Shown one piece after another: positions 7,513 through 9,977 of a stretch of 9,977 bases of DNA (positions within the stretch are counted from its first letter, which is position 1; each line of letters begins with the position of its first letter). A model generated the notes under the pieces. The model did not search any database and had not been told where the DNA came from. It worked only from the letters and a program-made list of their open reading frames with translations. Made by a program: the position numbers and the translations under genes. Source of the stretch: an uncultured Lachnospira sp. (GTDB taxonomy: Bacteria > Bacillota > Clostridia > Lachnospirales > Lachnospiraceae); assembly GCA_934358235.1 (NCBI GenBank), contig CAKRKK010000080.1, positions 1 to 9,977 on the forward strand, given 5' to 3'.

Positions 7513-8670
7513 ATGCAGGCATATCTTGATAATTCAGCCACAACTAAGTGCGCACCAGAGGTTGTTGATGTGTGCGTAAAGGTTATGCAGGAGGATTATG
7601 GCAATCCATCTTCAAAGCATATGAAGGGTGTGGAAGCTGAGAATTATATAAAGGATGCTAAAGAGACAATAGCAAAGACGTTAAAATGTCAGGAAAAAGA
7701 GATACTCTTTACATCAGGGGGAACAGAATCCAATAATATGGCAGTTATAGGAACTGCTATGGCGAATAAAAGAAAGGGAAAGCACGTAATAGTGTCATCG
7801 GTGGAACATTCATCTGTAAAGGAGCCTTTTAATTACCTTGAAGAACAGGGATTCAGAGTGACTTATCTTAAGGTTGACAGCAAGGGAGTGGTTGATCTTG
7901 AAGAACTTAGAAATACTCTTGATGATGAAACTATACTTGTATCAGTTATGTACGTTAATAATGAGATAGGAACGGTAGAACCTATTGAAGAAATCGGACA
8001 TATTGTTAAAAGCTTCAATCCAGATATTGTATTTCACGTAGATGCTATCCAGGCATATGGCAAGTTCAGAATTATACCAAAGAAGCTGGGGATAGATCTG
8101 CTTTCAGTAAGTGGACATAAGATACACGGACCTAAGGGAAGCGGTTTCTTATACATAAAGGATAAAACGAGAATAAAGCCAATAATCTATGGAGGCGGAC
8201 AGCAGAAGGGAATGCGTTCGGGCACAGAAAATGTGCCGGCTATTGCGGGGCTTGCCCAGGCTGTAAGGCTTATATATAATGATGGCTTTGAGGAAAAAAT
8301 AGACAGGCTGTACGAGCTTAAAAGCTATTTTATAGAACAGCTTGAACAGTTAGAGGATGTTTTGGTTAATTCGATAAAGGGAAGAGCAGGTGCACCTCAG
8401 ATAGTAAGTGCAAGCTTTAGGGGAGTAAGAGCAGAGGTGCTGCTGCATGCCCTTGAGGATAAGGGTATATATGTATCATCAGGTTCTGCCTGCTCATCTA
8501 ATAAGCCGGGACTTAGTAATACGCTAGTTGCCATTGGACTTGACAAGGAGCTGTTAGATAGCACTATCAGATTCAGCTTCTGCTATGCTACTTCTAAGGA
8601 AGAGCTTGATTACACGATAGAAACACTTAAGGAATTATTACCTGTATTAAGAAAATATACAAGACATTAA
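7513..8670 (+). CDS. Cysteine desulfurase, NifS/IscS type, paired with thiI
   Basis: A PLP-dependent enzyme that removes sulfur from cysteine as a persulfide, leaving alanine. From the ATG at 7513 the product has 385 residues, usual for NifS-like proteins. It opens AYLDNSATTKCAPEV; the PLP-site marks are SGGTESNN (68-75), His99 in SSVEHSSVKEP, Asp177 and Gln180 in HVDAIQAYGK, and the Schiff-base Lys203 in SVSGHKIHGPKGSGFLY. The persulfide-forming residue is Cys327 in SSGSACSSNKPG, within a long mobile loop as in IscS/NifS enzymes that pass sulfur to several or specific acceptors. thiI starts 16 bases downstream and no iscU-like scaffold gene is visible. By analogy with B. subtilis NifZ-ThiI, the likely job is sulfur supply for tRNA thiolation; a wider role in Fe-S assembly is not excluded. 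Confidence 0.94.
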   Translation: MQAYLDNSATTKCAPEVVDVCVKVMQEDYGNPSSKHMKGVEAENYIKDAKETIAKTLKCQEKEILFTSGGTESNNMAVIGTAMANKRKGKHVIVSSVEHSSVKEPFNYLEEQGFRVTYLKVDSKGVVDLEELRNTLDDETILVSVMYVNNEIGTVEPIEEIGHIVKSFNPDIVFHVDAIQAYGKFRIIPKKLGIDLLSVSGHKIHGPKGSGFLYIKDKTRIKPIIYGGGQQKGMRSGTENVPAIAGLAQAVRLIYNDGFEEKIDRLYELKSYFIEQLEQLEDVLVNSIKGRAGAPQIVSASFRGVRAEVLLHALEDKGIYVSSGSACSSNKPGLSNTLVAIGLDKELLDSTIRFSFCYATSKEELDYTIETLKELLPVLRKYTRH

Positions 8671-8686
8671 GAAAGGAAATTAAATA

Positions 8687-9865
8687 ATGTACAAAGCATT
8701 TTTGATAAAATATGGAGAAATAGGTGTAAAGGGCAAAAACAGATACCTTTTTGAGGATGCACTTGTAAGACAGATCAGATTCGCTCTTAACAAGGTTGAA
8801 GGTGACTTTACAGTATCAAAGGAGAATGGAAGGATATATGCGACAGCAGAAGGCAGCTTTGATTATGATGAGACTGTTGAGGCTTTAAAGAATGTGTTTG
8901 GTATAATAGGAATATGTCCTGTTGTGCAGATAGAGGATAATGGCTTTGATGACCTGGCTGAACAGGTTATACGATATATAGGAGAAGCATATCCGGATAA
9001 GAATCTTACATTTAAGGTTGATGCAAGACGTGCAAGAAAGAACTATCCTATGAATTCCATGGAAATAAATATGGAGATGGGTGGAAGAATACTTGAAGCA
9101 TTCCCGGAAATGAAGGTTGATGTTCATAATCCACAGGTTCTTCTTCAGATAGAAATCAGAAAAAATATAAATATATATTCAATAGAGATACCTGGACCGG
9201 GAGGCATGCCAATAGGCACTGCGGGTAAAGCTATGCTCTTACTTTCAGGTGGCATTGATAGTCCGGTTGCCGGATATATGATTGCCAAAAGAGGTGTCCA
9301 GATAGAAGCAACTTATTTCCATGCGCCCCCATATACAAGTGAGCGTGCCAAGCAGAAGGTTGTTGACCTTGCAAGGCTTGTTTCTAAGTATGCAGGACCA
9401 ATTGTGCTTAATGTTGTTAATTTTACAGACATCCAGCTTGCTATATATGAAAAGTGCCCTCATGATGAGCTGACTATAATTATGAGAAGATATATGATGA
9501 AGATAGCAGAGGAGCTTGGTAAACAGAGCAAGTGTATGGGACTTATTACAGGTGAGAGCATTGGACAGGTTGCAAGTCAGACTATGCAAAGTCTTTACTG
9601 CACAAATGAGGTGTGCACAATGCCTGTATACAGACCAGTAATCGGTTTTGATAAGCAGGAAATTATTGACATATCTGAAAAGATAGGAACTTATGAGACA
9701 TCTATACAGCCATTTGAAGACTGCTGTACGATATTTGTTGCAAAGCATCCGGTTACTAAACCTAATCTTAATATCATAAAGCAGCATGAGCATAATCTTG
9801 ATGATGTAATAGATGAGCTTATGAAAACAGCGATAGAAACCACAGAAAAGATTGTTGTTAAATAA
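8687..9865 (+). CDS. thiI: tRNA 4-thiouridine synthase, short form without rhodanese domain
   Basis: ThiI activates uridine 8 of tRNA by adenylation with ATP and replaces its oxygen with sulfur, giving 4-thiouridine, a near-UV sensor base; in some bacteria it also serves thiamine thiazole synthesis. The 392-residue product has an N-terminal ferredoxin-like region opening KYGEIGVKGKNRYLFE (8-23), a THUMP tRNA-binding domain (about 60-168), and a PP-loop ATP pyrophosphatase domain with LLSGGIDSPVAGY (185-197) and TGESIGQVASQTM (288-300). The end shows PFEDCCTIFVAKHPVTKP (342-359); Cys346 or Cys347 is the likely sulfur-handling residue. The C-terminal rhodanese domain of E. coli ThiI (482 residues) is absent, as in Bacillus, so sulfur should come directly from the adjacent desulfurase. 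Start ATG has AAAGGA nine bases upstream. Last gene of the plus-strand run. Confidence 0.96.
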   Translation: MYKAFLIKYGEIGVKGKNRYLFEDALVRQIRFALNKVEGDFTVSKENGRIYATAEGSFDYDETVEALKNVFGIIGICPVVQIEDNGFDDLAEQVIRYIGEAYPDKNLTFKVDARRARKNYPMNSMEINMEMGGRILEAFPEMKVDVHNPQVLLQIEIRKNINIYSIEIPGPGGMPIGTAGKAMLLLSGGIDSPVAGYMIAKRGVQIEATYFHAPPYTSERAKQKVVDLARLVSKYAGPIVLNVVNFTDIQLAIYEKCPHDELTIIMRRYMMKIAEELGKQSKCMGLITGESIGQVASQTMQSLYCTNEVCTMPVYRPVIGFDKQEIIDISEKIGTYETSIQPFEDCCTIFVAKHPVTKPNLNIIKQHEHNLDDVIDELMKTAIETTEKIVVK

Positions 9866-9875
9866 ATAAAAAAAT

Positions 9876-9907
9876 GGATGTCACACATAGGTGTGGCATC
9901 CTGTTTC
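9876..9907. terminator. Hairpin terminator after thiI, stronger in the minus direction
   Basis: Arms 9876-9886 and 9891-9901 form an 11-bp stem with one U-G pair and a 4-base loop (ATAG), starting ten bases after the thiI stop. On the plus strand the tail is only TGTTTCC, a weak U run. Read on the minus strand the stem is followed by seven T residues and then more T-rich sequence, a far better terminator. It probably ends the scpA-thiI transcript and also a convergent gene beyond the window. Confidence 0.7.
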
Positions 9908-9977
9908 CAATATAACCTGTATTGATTGACGATATACGAAAAAACAATAATTAGTTATAAGTACCTGCGGCGCTGTC
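9908..9977. other. Terminal intergenic stretch, possible tail of a minus-strand gene
   Basis: AT-rich sequence changing to GC-rich in the last 17 bases. No promoter or RNA gene is evident. In one minus-strand frame, eight codons entering from the window edge read DSAAGTYN and end at a TAA (plus 9951-9953), about 50 bases ahead of the minus-direction terminator. This would fit the end of a convergent gene, but eight codons cannot establish it. Confidence 0.2.

Noticed and set aside
9245..9793. 182-codon minus-strand open frame opposite thiI
   Set aside because: Cys/Leu/Ser-rich composition typical of an antisense shadow; thiI motifs are intact on the plus strand.
9926..9954. TTGACG as the -35 box of a plus-strand promoter
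   Set aside because: No -10-like sequence at 16 to 18 bases spacing.

Overview
The window is AT-rich, favours AGA and ATA codons, and has purine-rich AGGAG-type ribosome binding sites. Protein wording is typical of low-GC Clostridia, most likely the family Lachnospiraceae (for example the ScpA opening KLQAFEGPLDLLLHLIDKNK and a short ThiI next to a NifS-type desulfurase). The family assignment is inferred from protein style alone; the species is not determined. I see no mobile element, CRISPR array, rRNA, tRNA or phage gene. This reads as ordinary chromosomal core sequence, and I found no convincing new system.

Layout: (1) Bases 1-1666, plus strand: the 3' part of a SpoIID/LytB-domain cell-wall protein whose start lies before the window. 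(2) Bases 1701-1699 back from 2568, minus strand: a six-helix BrkB/YihY-family membrane protein, convergent with gene 1. A long imperfect palindrome serving both directions sits across the two gene ends. (3) Bases 2569-2712: a short divergent promoter region with two good sigma-A type promoters back to back. (4) Bases 2713-9865, plus strand: seven co-directional genes: scpA, scpB, an M18 aminopeptidase, prmA, rsmE, a cysteine desulfurase and thiI. A hairpin closes the run at 9876-9901. (5) The last 76 bases hold no identifiable gene, but may include the tail of a minus-strand gene.

How the genes fit together: ScpA and ScpB are the non-SMC subunits of the condensin-like SMC complex that organises and segregates the chromosome. 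PrmA and RsmE methylate the ribosome (protein L11 and 16S rRNA U1498). The desulfurase and ThiI probably form a sulfur relay that makes 4-thiouridine at tRNA position 8; this ThiI lacks the rhodanese domain of the E. coli protein, so the neighbouring desulfurase is its likely direct sulfur donor. The M18 aminopeptidase probably trims peptides in the cytoplasm. Gaps inside the run are 16 to 91 bases with no strong internal terminator, so one long transcript is plausible, helped by at least one internal promoter ahead of the aminopeptidase gene. No gene-free stretch exceeds 300 bases.
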